In this document: positions 24,838 through 37,800 of the stretch, in pieces | How the letters are laid out: every line of letters starts with the position of its first letter | Position numbering within the stretch: the first letter of the stretch is position 1 | NCBI GenBank assembly: GCA_035610835.1 | Contig: CM069442.1 | Span: forward strand, 35,194,452 to 35,258,451 | Source: Ophiura sarsii | Lineage: Eukaryota; Echinodermata; Ophiuroidea; Amphilepidida; Ophiuridae | Direction: 5' to 3' | DNA length: 64,000 bases | Translations under genes and position numbers: made by a program | Notes under the pieces: model-generated | What the model was told of the DNA's origin: nothing | Seen by the model: only the letters and a program-made list of their open reading frames with translations | The model's database searches: none

Positions 24838-24965
24838 CAGTCAAAGTCAACCAGCGAGTCATTGAAAGAATGGCCGCATAATACCTCTTGAACATGTTGA
24901 AAAACACAATCACTTCAATGTAAACAAACGAGGCAATTTAGTAAGCCAAAAGAATTGTAAGGGAT
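24838..24965 (+). repeat. Dispersed copy of arm sequence in the loop
   Basis: 'gcgagtcattgaaagaatgg', 'cctcttgaacatgttgaaaa' and 'acacaatcacttcaatgtaa' match 20,905-21,040 of the left arm in direct orientation, over about 125 bases. It lies outside the paired arms. Confidence 0.6.
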
Positions 24966-27785
24966 ATAATCTCCAATGTTATTGGTTAATATCTTGCGTA
25001 GAGAGATGCCTATTTACCTGCAACTTATAATAATACACCGAGGGTCTTTATAAGTGTGCTGATAAACATGAAAGGAGACCGCGCTGAAGGCACTAGTGTG
25101 CGCCTGGTGCGATACACAACGCATAGCTCTCTTTACAATGTCGTATGTTTGACTTTTGTTAAAAATTATGACGGATTGAGTACTCGGTGGATAAATACAA
25201 CTGGTAGCAATACATAACCTTGCCTGGCTTTAATTAAGGGCTTTATCGACAGCGAACGTGTGAATGCTATATTTAATTAGACATTCAATCCATTGCAATC
25301 AAGTTTTTTTAAATGTACACTACCACATAATATGTCGCTTTGGTTTTAACGTAGTCCATAGAAATTGCCATGAATTATATAATTAAAGTCACCATCATGT
25401 TTTGAAAATTAAAGATAAATATAATATAATGGTATCACGGGATTCGAATCTGTGTTTTCCGGTTATAAACCCCAGTAAAACCAGGTTGAACGGTATAAAT
25501 CGTGTCATGTCATTATTAAACCATTGAATTGTTTATATAATTACAAAAATCGGTTTTATCATAGAAATTGTGCCTTTTAAGTACAATATGTCCCTCTCGA
25601 ACAATTTTTGTTAATGTAATGTAATGTTGGTCCCTATTTTTCATAGAATGATAAAAAAAAAATCGACATTTTCGGATTCAAATGTTCGTAATTTTATATG
25701 TTTGACAGACCGGCTCGCTGTGGCTCATCATTTAAATTAACAGTGTTAACATTTGACCCCGGGTGTGACGTAGTTAACTGACGGCACATGTTTTTATTTT
25801 ACGGAAAACCGTAACGTCATTATTACGCTCTTTGATATATGGTAAACATTTGGCGCATGCGACAGATATTGCTTAAATGGGACGATGAATTTACCTTGAT
25901 ATTAACCCTCGTCCTTCCCACCGCCTAAGCATGTTCGCCGATTGCTTTTTTTGGTGATCGCCCAGCACTTCCAATTAACTGCGGCTGCCCATAAACTTAA
26001 ATGTGTGTTTTTCCTTTATGGAACTTTAAACTGAGCTAATTTAACTAAATAACTGCGGATGGTGTAGGGATACTTGAATATATAATTATCTTGAGTAAAA
26101 CGCGTACTAGAATGTTTCTTAGTCAATAACTGACACTTTTTTATGTTAATATTTATTTGATCTTACAAATGTATTCTTAATAGCGGCAAATACCGTCGTT
26201 GTTAACGCTAAGTAATGGGCGATGTTTTTTTGGATTAAAACTTATACTAATTTTGTTGTGAAATTTCGGGGCACGACACGAAATACGCAAGCGAGATTGT
26301 ATTGCACGGAACATCCTCCTAGACGTCAACATTTCGGGGCGAAGGTCGACATTTTGGGGTCGAAATACGAAATACGAATTGATACTAATAAGGCTTCATA
26401 CCTTTTACTACTTCTAGACATGACGAGAACATACATTTGATAGCTTTATAGACAGTAATAGTTTTATATAGATAAAATGTTAAAATATTTGGGATAGGTT
26501 TATATCTCCAAATTCCAAATTTCATTTTTTGTCTGTGGCTGGTTATTGGGGATTGTGTTCTTCCATGTCAGTACATTTTCAGGCATTTGCTGTGATTTAC
26601 GCTTAATCAAAAGATATTAATCGGTGCACTGAAAGCAATTCCAAAGTCCAATTTTTGTTTGTCTAAAAGATTTTAGTCCAATTTATTCATTATGTGAATT
26701 GAGTATTGAGCGCTGCGGAACACAGACCGGGATTCCCCGATATTCTATTTATAGATTTCACGCAATCGCTCCCCGAATTTCTCACTACATGTAGTTGCGG
26801 CCTGGCGGTATGGCGTGCATGTCGTCAGTTATCTTTCCGTGATATCGTCTGATTTTACACATATCGCTCGCTTTTCTAACATTGGCAAGGGAACAACTAA
26901 CTGAATAGTCGTAGGAATACAGGTAAGTTCAAGTGCATCCGAATCCGTTATACAGTAGTCATGGATATACGTCGGGAATCTACATTATCTATACCCTCCT
27001 CGTAGTGAAACACTAATGACCAAGTGCACCAAATTGGCGTAACTTACGAGCGATTTAAACAACCTCGCTAGTTATATGTCCTAACTACAGCGTAAATTAC
27101 TAGCAATGTAATTTTGAGAATAAAACCGGAGAATAAGAACGGAATAGTGACTAGCGATGTAAACATCCAAATAAATTAACATCGTCCCACTTCAAACAAA
27201 GTTGTCGCTAGCGTCAAACGTGCGAACATGTATCGAACAGCAATTATAATGACATGAATGGTGTTCCGTAGAATGATGAAAATGTGTCGTCAGTCGCTAC
27301 ATCAAGCGTTGATTTAAATAACATGAATAATGCAACACGTCACGTCCAGTCGAGCCAACAATTCCGTAATTTTTTGAGTTCGAAAATAATAAAATTCAAC
27401 ACATACACTCGTCGATCTCTGTCGCATGCATATGATGCCCAAGTCGTTTGCAATCCACAAACACGGGTTCGATCCCTGTGAATTCCATATTATTATTTTT
27501 AAAACTTGATAGGGGATTAATGTAACATCATTTTTACACTGTAAAAGTTATCTTAAGCGGACCCTGGAAGCTCCTGGGTTGTAGGCTTTCTAAGAGGCTC
27601 AAGGAAAGCTCTCCTCGGATATATTTTATTAACATCAACTTCATGCATTCGTTGAGACGCCAGAGTTGGAGCTAGCCAGGTCTCCCCAATTTGATTGGAA
27701 CATGAATGATATGACGTATCGCGTGTCCCTGTCCCTTTGAAGCCTTTTGACCCTTGTAGGTCTTCCACGTTTGTATCCCAATATT
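24966..27785. other. No confident gene; two isolated B-box-like motifs
   Basis: No recognisable domain in any frame. 'cacgggattcgaatctgtg' (25,436-25,454, minus orientation gives 'gattcgaatcccgtg') and 'cacgggttcgatccctgtg' (27,461-27,479, plus) look like tRNA T arms. The rest of a tRNA cannot be folded at either place, so they are probably SINE remnants. The frames at 26,222-26,440 plus and 27,768-27,553 minus are unrecognised. Confidence 0.4.
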
Positions 27786-27985
27786 TTTTTACTTTCCTTA
27801 TTTCTCGTACACCCTCTCTCTTCTTTTGTCCTCTCTATAACTCTAGTCCCCCTCTTCCTCTTCCCCCTTTTCCTTTCTCTTCCCCTTTTTCCTTTCTCTT
27901 CCCCTCTTTTCCCCTTCTTCCCCTCTCTTTTTCCTCTCTCTCTCTCTCTCTTCCTCTCTTGGCCACCCCCTTCCGCCCCCTGTAT
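27786..27985. repeat. CT-rich low-complexity tract
   Basis: Pyrimidine-rich plus strand including 'cctttctcttccccttttt' repeated and a (CT)n run near 27,935-27,950. The long open frames on both strands here come from its composition. Confidence 0.9.
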
Positions 27986-28711
27986 TCGCGCCTGGATAGT
28001 TGCAGCAGCATAACGTTATGTTCCAAGTTACTCTTGGGTCTGGACAGGTATAAGATTTAGCGTAAATTAATCGGTGTTTACTAACCTAGTATGCTAGTAG
28101 CTGGCTCCGGTTTGGCGCTCTCAAAACTATGACGTACCTCTCACTTACTAGCGAGGTAGCGCTATTCCTCAGGTACTCACCATTGGTGCACTCGGCCAAG
28201 ATTTGCTTGTATTTAGGATTAAACCACCACATTGTTTTAAATATTGGGTTCAAATCAAGCAGTAAAACTGTTTCAATTGTATCACGATGGGGTGACAGAG
28301 GATGTTATAGCAAACATTTGCCCGGCAGTTGCCCGAAGGTATACGCGCGTATCCTCTTTTGTTTAGGACCCGTGCTTTAAAAACTCGCACCAAAGCATTA
28401 TAAAGGGCAATAAGTCATAGTGGACAGTGTTGGGGGTAATATGCTATTCCCTCAAGCATGTATCAACAGTTCAGTCCCTTCTACCGATACTTTTGCTTAT
28501 AAACATTGCTGTCACCTCGTCTATATAAAATGTTTTTCACATATAACGCCTATTTATTATTTTCACGTTTGAATAGTTTATACGGCTCAAATGACCCTGT
28601 GTTTGTTTGTGATTGTTTTAGTTTTAGTTTCATCATCGCTCTTTGTCTTCACTGAAGGCAACAACGTGGTGGACGCGTGAAAGAATCAAAAACGATCACC
28701 CGATGCTGGCA

Positions 28712-28782
28712 CACGATATCGCCCGTTTCTGGCACACACGATATCGCCCGTTTCTGGTACACACGATATCGCCCGTTTTGAT
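28712..28782. repeat. Short minisatellite, ~27-bp unit
   Basis: 'cacacgatatcgcccgtttc' plus 'tggcaca' is repeated about three times from 28,712, preceded by a diverged unit 'gatcacccgatgctggcac'. The cgat/ctgg wording echoes the GATACTGG foldback family; a relationship is possible but unproven. Confidence 0.75.
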
Positions 28783-29072
28783 ATATTCTGCCGAAGTGAT
28801 CACACAGCTATAAGCATGGAGATTAAGTTAGGTAGGCATTAAATACTCTAATTGGGGGTTGCTTCTTGTGTGGGGGTGGGGTGTCTTTCTCGTGGGGGTT
28901 GGGATGTAATTCTGATAATGACTTGGTATTAACTGGTTTGTACGTGTATATCCATTAATATATCAAACGATTCAGGAAACGATTCAGATGTCATACGACT
29001 TTTAAAACATTGTATTTTACTTTGTTTATTTAAATGCGCATTGAAGTGGCATTACGACATTGTTTGTTAATA

Positions 29073-29127
29073 TTGTTTATTATTATTATTATTATTATTA
29101 TTATCATTATTATTATTATTATTATAG
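29073..29127. repeat. (ATT)n microsatellite
   Basis: About 18 triplets with one ATC interruption. It produces poly-Ile/Asn frames on the two strands. Confidence 0.95.
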
Positions 29128-29779
29128 TTATACGATTAAAACTATCCTTAAGGCAAAAGAGAACAAAGCGATTTATTCCGTCTTTAGTCGTTAGGGCAAA
29201 ATCTATATTCGTTAGGTCGAAAACAAACAAAATATGTTCTCCTTTGGGAAAAAAGGATGATTATGAATATCCATCGATTGTTTACCTTTTCGTATATGTT
29301 GTCTTTTATGTTAACTTATATTTCTGTAATTGTCTTCTGTCAATTCAACTGTAATAGTTTGTAGTGTTTTTGTTTAAGAGGGCGCAACAACGACAGGCTT
29401 TTGCTTTTGATTGTTCCTCCTTCATCATATTACTTGTTTTAAATTGTCATTGTATGTTGAAATAATGGAAAATTAATATTGAATTGAATTGAATTTTTCG
29501 CCCACTGTCTGATTTCCCAACACACAACCACTTTAAAGTCTTTATTTAGCCTTGGTGTCAAACTGTGACAAAAAATGCCGTGATGATTGCTTTTTGAACA
29601 CATTTATTGCCTTGGCTTGGTCTACTGTATTTCAATATTATAGCCACGTCTGTAACTTCACGACTTTAACATGTCGCCAACAGAAACCTCGGAAATCAAA
29701 AATGACCAATCTTCTACATCATCCATGACGAAGATTGCAATCTCTTCTTTGAAGTGTTTCTACCATATTACTCTCGGTT

Positions 29780-30703
29780 ATGATAATAATACGTAACGCT
29801 GCAGTTATGGTAGCATTTGTCAAAGTGCCTGCACTTAAAGCCAAGCAAAGCAACCTGCTTATTTTGAATCTCTCAGTTTCTGATTTTGGAAATGGATGGG
29901 TTACGCTGATATTCATAACTCCGTATTGAATAATGGGATACTGGCCTTATCGGGAACAAGGTTGTATGGTGGCAGTGTGTCTAACCGTCTACATCTATTC
30001 AGTGTCTCTATCTACTCTCTGCGCCATAGTTCTTGACAGAGTGATGCTTGTTGCCATCGAGTATTCGCACTATATCCGGTTGCAATCACGATTTCGAATC
30101 AAACTGATCATCGCTGTATGCTGGATAATTGCTTTGATTCCAATTGCGTTGGAACTGAGTTTTAAGAAGTGTCGAAAGTAATCAACACGAAATCATCGCA
30201 AGTTAATTATGATTATACATGTGTGTCTCCGGTAAAACGATCCGAGCTTTTTCGCTGTTCATCTTTCTTGTCTTCAGCTTAATACCTCTTCTAGTTGTGC
30301 CAACGTTAAGGGCTGCATTTGGGTTCTTTCTGCGTAAACTCGTTAGGAAAAATCAACGTGTTGCCGTTGCTATCGGTCGGCAGGCAACCGACCGGATTGC
30401 AGTTCCGGTAGCCGACCAGATTAATCTGATGGATGCCGGCCAATTTGCCAGCCAAATTACCGCTCAGGTACCTGAACAGGTTGCCGCACCAGTTGCCAGT
30501 CAAATTGCCTTTCCGGTTGAAACCAACACTGTTGTTCAACGTACGTGACGGGTATCGATGCAAAGATTCGTTACACATTTCTGTTGCTTGTGTATTTCAA
30601 CTCGCTGCGTAATCCACAAATCTACGCCATGACCCAGCGAAAGATCAAACTGTATTATATGAATAAACTGCGTAAATTCTTCAACAGTTGGACGCGAGCA
30701 TAA
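29780..30703 (+). pseudogene. Rhodopsin-class (class A) GPCR pseudogene
   Basis: Single-exon receptor remnant with helices in order. TM1 has RNAAVMVAFV; TM2 has NLLILNLSVSDFGNGW; the ECL1/TM3 cysteine lies in REQGCMVAV, followed by the DRY-equivalent AIVLDRVMLV; TM4 is LIIAVCWIIALIP; TM5 (30,219 on) is FSLFIFLVFSLIPLL; TM7 has NSLRNPQIYAMTQRKI, a clear NPxxY, ending at a stop at 30,701. It is broken by TGA at 29,927, TAA at 30,179, a frame change before TM5 and another before TM7, with TM6 missing. The TM4 and DRV wording suggests an aminergic-like receptor, but subfamily is uncertain. The third intracellular loop contains an imperfect repeat of the type (I/V)AVPVADQI / VAAPVASQI. Upstream, a stop at about 29,750 limits the frame. 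Sequence error could explain one lesion but not all. Confidence 0.8.
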
Positions 30704-31020
30704 CATTTTGACTATGATTATTATTATTTTGTACATTCTTTTATGATTTAATTTATTTAGTGTGTTGTTTCATCGTGTCGCTTCTGGTGTTAACGAAATC
30801 CATTGTCTGTTTTTGCGTTGGTAAGTAAAGAGAATAACTAGGGAATAACAATATCAATTTCAAATATGAATACAGTGTTGATGAAAATGTAGAGTATCTC
30901 ACAACCCGGATCCTTGACAGTCGAGAGACCATGGGGCCATTAGTTGGTTCATCATGGATTCAGAGTACAAATTATAGTACAATGTTATACACAGCTTAGT
31001 TTTCTACATTATCCCACGTA
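30704..31020. other. No recognised feature
   Basis: Intergenic DNA between the GPCR relic and foldback copy D. The first exon of the downstream gene could lie here, but none is identifiable. Confidence 0.4.
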
Positions 31021-31028
31021 AAAACATC

Positions 31029-31375
31029 GGAATCGTTTTCTCCAGGTCCTAGATTCTGGACTGTACTAGTATCGTCCGGTACTGGAACATCTAGTATCGT
31101 TCGAAACTGGTACAAAGTCAGTGTTCCTGTATCGGACGATACTGGGACATATGGACTGGAACAAAATTATGTACCATTATCGTTCAATACTGGGACAAAT
31201 TACACTGGTAGCATGTGTACCAGTATTTCCCGATACTGGAACATAAATACATTCCAGTATTGAGCGATACTGAAACAAAATTTGGTGTTCGAGCAATACT
31301 GGCAACTGTTATGTTCCAGTATTGAACGATACGTACTGGTATACCAGTACCTGGGACCTAGACTACACTTTTTCC
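31029..31375 (+). mobile_element. GATACTGG palindrome foldback element, copy D
   Basis: A 347-bp element flanked by a perfect 8-bp target duplication AAAACATC (31,021-31,028 and 31,376-31,383). The left end is degenerate ('ggaatcgttttctccaggtc'); the right end keeps 'gacctagactacactttttcc'. At least six palindromic units lie inside. Second independent support for the 8-bp duplication seen at copy C. Confidence 0.85.
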
Positions 31376-31714
31376 AAAACATCCCACAAACTCGTTATAT
31401 TGCACTTTTGAATACTAGTATATAGACATGCATGACAGTGAAATAGGGGTGTAGTTAATGTGCTAGATGATTGTGTTGCTTGTATCCATATGTTATGTCG
31501 AAAGGTAAACAATCCTTTAACATATATTAAGATAAATATGAGTAATAATGAATTAAGAGGATGACTTGAGTAAAAATGTATTCGGGGTTTACTATTTTTG
31601 TAAGCAAAACTTGGTTATAATTCATATTCTAGTAATGAATAACTCATAATGAATGGCACTGTATCAACAATCACAATGTTGATTGTTGATAAATCTGCTT
31701 TTTTTGTCATGTAG

Positions 31715-31897
31715 GATTGATCAACTTAGATGTTACCAACAAGCCTGTTGCTATATATCTAACTATATCTGGAGTTGTGAATTTCGTCATAGTTATTGGG
31801 CTGGCATTTTCTACGGCACACAAGAGGTTCAGCAACAAACGTTTTCTCGTGACAAGTACCGTATTACTTCTGTTTTTATTTGCTTGGCTTGTACACG
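31715..31897 (+). CDS. Exon a: two membrane segments (TMEM272-like unit 1)
   Basis: Acceptor 'tttttttgtcatgtag' and donor 'g|gtaagtgcag'; 61 codons, phase 1 at both ends. Encodes VAIYLTISGVVNFVIVIGLA and, after a basic loop (HKRFSNKR), FLVTSTVLLLFLFAWLVHG. Corresponds in position to exon d of the second unit. Confidence 0.65.
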
Positions 31898-34800
31898 GTA
31901 AGTGCAGAAAATAAGTTTCGTCTGTTTTTCGTTATCTTCCTTGTCATTTCAATGTTTACTGCGGGTTCGTTAATCGTTTATAAATAAATGCATAATTGCG
32001 TTAGGATATTTCGTAGATTTCTTTATTTCTATTTTGTAAACCAGTTTAACCCTCGCAATATGCGATGGAAATATATCTACAAAATGTAAGCTAAAGTCGC
32101 TTCCAAACTACAATCATGGTGCCATTCATACCCATTGTAGGATGAGATGTCCATTTTTGGCTGCCGGTTATTATGTCAAGAGCGACAGCACAGTTTCACA
32201 GAATATTGCGCCATATTCTCTGCTGGGATACTCTGTCGCGATTTGTTATTTTTTTAATTATAAATCAGTAACCTAAATCATACACAACATAAAATCATTA
32301 GGCAATTCAACTTATAACGCATAATCTGAATGCATGTATGTATTGTTGTACGAAACCAGTGGGCGTAGCAATTAGGGTCTGGGGGAGGGGGGGGGGGAAG
32401 TAAATTAATATAAAATTAGCAAATTTTCACGCGCATAATGCCCATGAATATCATTTTAGAAGTCCGTTTAAACCGATTGTACCTTAAGTATGACACGATG
32501 TAAATAGTTTTACAAAATCGCATGTCTTCGGGCAAATGATGTGAAGTCAATCGGTAGAAAAAAAGGCCTGGGGGAGGGGGGAGTGGCGGTGGTAAGCGGA
32601 GGGAGTGGGAAGGCTGGTTGATATAATCCAAAAGCTTGGAGAGGCCACCACTTAACCTACAGAGATGGACAGATAGACATGGCGTGAGCAGTGGGCATGC
32701 ACCCCGCATTCTTAGCTATCATTCGGGGAAATACACCCATACGGGGGAATTAAAGGGTTTATAAAATTTATTCTAACCAAGTTCGAGGCGTCAGTCGGAA
32801 ATCGAAACCAAATTCGTATGCACATAGTATGAACAAGTATGAACAATTTATTTTTTCGCTGTATACCAGTTTAATCCTTGCATTATGTGATCTATAAAAT
32901 TTAAAAGTCACAAGTCACCTCCATGCTACGATCATGCTGATATTTCATACGCATTGTAGGATGACATGTCCATTTGTTGGCTGCCGGTATAAATTATGTC
33001 TAGCTATAGCGACAAAAGTGGCTGCACACTGTTTCACACAACCTCATTGCGTCATTTTTGATGCTGTGCGTACGCTGTCGCGGTTTGTTAATTTTTGATT
33101 ATAAATCAGTAACCTGAATCATACGAAACAGAAAATCGTTGTGAGATTCTCGTGATTCTGTTTCATACAATATTATACAAATCACAGGGACTAATATATA
33201 CAACCGTGACTGCCAGCCCAACGAAGTGTGTCGCTACTTCAAATCACAAATCATATTACAATATATAGTTCTTCTTATATTGTGTATGTGGTTTATTGTC
33301 GAAGTTTGCCGTGAAGCAGAGAATAGTAATGCGGACCCTATTAAAGTGCCTTGTGTAACTGGTAAGTTCAACCCTAACACTTTAGGAATGTAAATGTTGA
33401 AGACATCCAGTGAGGAAATGAGCGAAACAACATGGAAAAAAATGTCTTAGTCCAGGGGGTCACGCTCTCGTGATTAACAATTCCGTCCGCATTTATCATT
33501 CCCTCCGTGATAGCCCGGGCACGTGTTGCCAGCATAGCTTTCAAATGGATTTCATGGGGTTCACAGGAGTGTCTAGGGTTATACATGCGATATGATTCAT
33601 GTATATGACAGGGATAGTCGGACGACTGTGGACATAAATGGCCGTAAATGTTGAATCTCAGTTGGTTTCAATGTGAAAATTCATTATACGTTGGCACTAA
33701 CTTATTTCATCCTAAAATGGAAGAAAAACCAATGGTGATTTTTGTATATTTTATAGAGCAGTATTAATAGATAATATTTAAAGTACATTTAGGAAACAAG
33801 TTAGGCTTTATGTGTTTCTTAAAGCATTGCCTGCTTTTGCTGGATAGTTCATACCATAATTTAGGACCAGCAAGAGTTGATCATATTGAACAAACTAGGA
33901 GGGTGCGACTGGACTCGAATTATAGACCAGGCCAGTGCGCTGAACAAAAAGTACAAAATATGAACAAAGATACAAAACATTATAAAATCATTTGCTGAAA
34001 GAGGTGAGTCTTGAGCGAGCGCTTGAATTGCTGCTGTGATGTGGCATTTCTGACATGAGATGGGAGCCGGTTCCAGAGTTCAGGATCTGCATGAGAGAAT
34101 GATCTTTGGCCGTAGGTGACAGTGTTAATTTTCCTCCGTTGCATATTAAAGTACTTTGGAGCCTGGTATATATGCAGCAATGGAAATACCCACATGACTT
34201 TCCACCCGGGGTAGACCAACCCGGGGTAGACCAACCCTAAGTCGACCAACCCTAATCGTTTTGTTTTAGAATGAACCTAACAGTCCCGGGGCTGTTTTAG
34301 AATGATCTGGACAGTCCCGGGTTGTTTTAGAATGATCCATCTTTGTTTTTACCTCCCCGACCACCAACCCCTGAGTGTTTTAACATATAATTTATAGTCA
34401 ATATAGTTTCCAAGGTGTTTTTAAACAGTATTATTGCGGATTATTCCGTGAGGGCACTCTATTGTAGTCTACCCATGGTTGGTCCACCCAGGGTTGGTCC
34501 ACCCGGGACTTTCTACCCCGAGACTGTCTACCCCGGGTGGAAAGTCATGTGGGTATTTCAATCGCTGCATATGTATACACAATAGAAGATGGTTCATCAT
34601 TGTATGGACCAAATTTGAAATTTCTCAACCTTGATCCCTTAGGTTTGACTGTAATACAATCTTAACTGTTAACTGAATAATTCTCGGCTTTATCATTGTA
34701 ACGTGAAAAAAGAATGTTTTGAATCCCAAGTGACAATTTTCTTATATACTTTTTGTATACTTTTGTAGCGATCATATGTGCGTTCGTGGGGTTTCCAATA

Positions 34801-37800
34801 AGCAGTATATTCGTTGGTAAGTTTTATAAATACAACGTAAGACGCATTACACAAAGCTTAACCGATTGACATTGACGATTCGATTTATACCCAAGGCGAA
34901 TTGCAACCCAATGCTGAAATATAGCTAGGCATTTATACCTAGTGAGAAAGAAAGCGACGTCACTGCGTTATTCACTGATTGCAGCTCATACACGTTGGTG
35001 CCTTTACAAAGCGCTAGCGCATATATACACCCGCACCTTACCCACACCCACACCCGCACCCTGAAAGACGAAGATGTATAATCGTTCGCAATGCTGCACC
35101 TGTAAAGGTTGTGGTCTGTGTCTTGGTCCCTGTCCAGAGAAAGTTAAACAGACAGCGGTCATGTAACTTTTACTTTCTACCAGTCCTCCAAATAAATAAC
35201 TGACCAGGTAAATAATATGCTCTCAACTCCAAAATCATAGCGCTTACGTAAAAATATTAGACTATAAGGTTGTAAGGAAATCTCTGTTCTTCAGTTTGAG
35301 ATATATATTACACGTGAAGATTGAATGAATATTAAGTCAGTTATGTGCCCAAAACCAAAATAAAGTGCAGTTTACATTGTCACACTTAAGTTTTGAACAC
35401 GCACGAACGTGTGACATGTAATGTATGCATATAGGCAGCATTGATCAACTGAAGCATCCCCAATCATTATCTTACTAGCGACCCGTGAGTTGTCGCTACC
35501 TGTTGATCAATAACCAGACGAACAAAATGTTAAAATAAAAAACGGACTTTGTTTTGGTTTTGGGCACATAACTGACCTAATATTCATTCAATCTTCACGT
35601 GTAATACTTCAAATTGAAGAAAAGAAAATTCCTTACAACTTTATAATTTAATATCTTTACGTAAGATCTACAGTTTTGGAGTTGAGAGCATATTATTTGC
35701 CTGGTCAGTTACTTATTTTGAGGACTGTATATGCGGTAGCGATGGCGAATGGGGGAAAAGTGTAATTTAGGCCCCAGATTCTGAACTGTACTACTTGTAG
35801 TATCGGACGATACTGGAAAACCCAGTATCATACAATACTGGTACAAAGGCAGTGTTCCAATATCGTACAATAATGGTACTAAGCCAGCGTTCCAATATCG
35901 GAACATAATAATGTACCAGTATCGATACTGGAACAGTAAAATCTTACCAGTATCGAGTGATACTAGCAACATTTATGTTCCAATATTGAACGATACCGGT
36001 ATACCAGTATCTGGGACCTAAAGGACATTCTTTACTTAATTTCAATTGCAGGGGTGAACTTTCTTGATGATTGCCCAAATGAACCAATGATACCAAAGTT
36101 TCTCATTTGTTTGGGAATAATATCATTAATAATAGAAGCCACATTAGCATTGCAGGCAAAATATGGATGGAAAATATCAGTCATTAACGGGATTTTATCG
36201 CTATGTGGCCTTGTTCTGACTTTAACCGGTAAGTAAACTGGTAAACTAAGCTGTTAACTAACTAATATGTTACGATTACGATCGATTACTATGGCTCGAT
36301 GCACTTTGTCCGTATTTACAAAACCTAATATAAACATTCTGTATGAATGGTATGTGAGATTGGAGTAACCCGGGAATACACTACAGATAATACATAAAAC
36401 AAAGTAAACAGTGCAAGTGTTACTTAGTATTCAGTACATACACCTGAGGAGTGCAGCCATATTGGTTGCATGAAACATTACTGTAGTGTAAATGGAACAA
36501 CTGTGACCTTCCTAGACGTTACCCTCGACTTAGGCAACAACTTATTCAGACCCTGCAGCAAAACCAACAGCACTCCACTCTATGTTCACAGAGATAGCAC
36601 CCACCCACCGTCGATTCTCCAAAACATGCCTACTGGTATTAACCGAAGACTCTCCAGCACTTCATCTAACAAAGACGCCTTCAAAAGCCTCACACAATCA
36701 TATCAAGAAGCCCTCAAGAAAAAGTGGACATGAACACAAACTTGAATACAACCAAACAACACGCAAGTTCTTCCTTCATCCTTGACATTCCAACTGATCA
36801 GTAGAGCACGTGTGGTCCAGTGGAATAGTTGCCGGTCTCATGATCACAAGGTTGTGAGTTCTAGCCCCGCTGGTGCCAATGTGTTTGTATCCTTGGGCAA
36901 GGCACTTAGTCTACATTGCCTATTAGGGGGTTATTATATATGGGTTATGTATGTTTGTTCATGTTGGTTTATGTCGCAACTTGGCGCTGATTTAGCTGCT
37001 GCCTGGACGTTGCATTGTTTATTAATGTATTTGATTTGTAATGCCGTTACAATTCAGCCGGTTGGCTGCGAAGACAATAATTTAGATCTTTATTATTTTT
37101 TTTAAAAATTAAAAAAAATAAAAATAAACAAAATTATAATTTTTAGATCATGAATACATTGGACAAAATGCAAATCATTAATATTTGTTTCATTTTAAAG
37201 TAAAATAAGTTTGTTACACTCGTGACTCCATGTTTCGTATCTATTTGACAAGTGTTTAGGAACTCATGCTTTCATGTCAAATCTCATGCTGGATTAATAA
37301 TCCATTAACCCTTTGTTATAGCTCATTGTTAGTTTTAAAATAACATTGATCAAAATAGAAGTGTATTTAGAGTGATATTGAAGAATACAAAATTACTGGC
37401 AACATCTGGCAACACTGGTATGCCATAGTGGGTTTCCCAGTTTAATATATTGAGTCAGATAAGGGTATAATCATAATTTTAAGTTAGGTTTTATTTTAAA
37501 AAAATGAAACGTTTGCATGCCAGTTTTAAATTTAAAGATTCATATATTTCACTAAATCCATTGAAATGAGATTTACGTGTAGATCTCGTTGGTGAAAAGT
37601 GGTCATCTTACACAACTTATCACAGTTTACTTATTTTTCAATCAATCGATTGTTTATTTTATCAGAAGACGAACTAGATTTAAAAAACGCTTTGTGAAAT
37701 AATAATGTTACGGTTCAATGATACATCAAGGTCAAAGTACATGTACATTTTTGTATTAACCCTGTATATATGATTTTGACGGTCTATTTCATACTTTTCA

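Noticed and set aside
25436..25500. Possible tRNA on the minus strand
   Set aside because: Only the T arm and B box fit; no acceptor or anticodon stem could be folded.
27737..28060. Overlapping long frames on both strands
   Set aside because: They follow the composition of a CT-rich low-complexity tract and show no domain.
29034..29354. Poly-isoleucine frame with hydrophobic look
   Set aside because: Comes from an (ATT)n microsatellite, not a membrane helix.
33374..33586. 70-aa minus-strand frame in intron b-c with a protein-like look
   Set aside because: No domain recognised, no second copy for comparison and no splice support.
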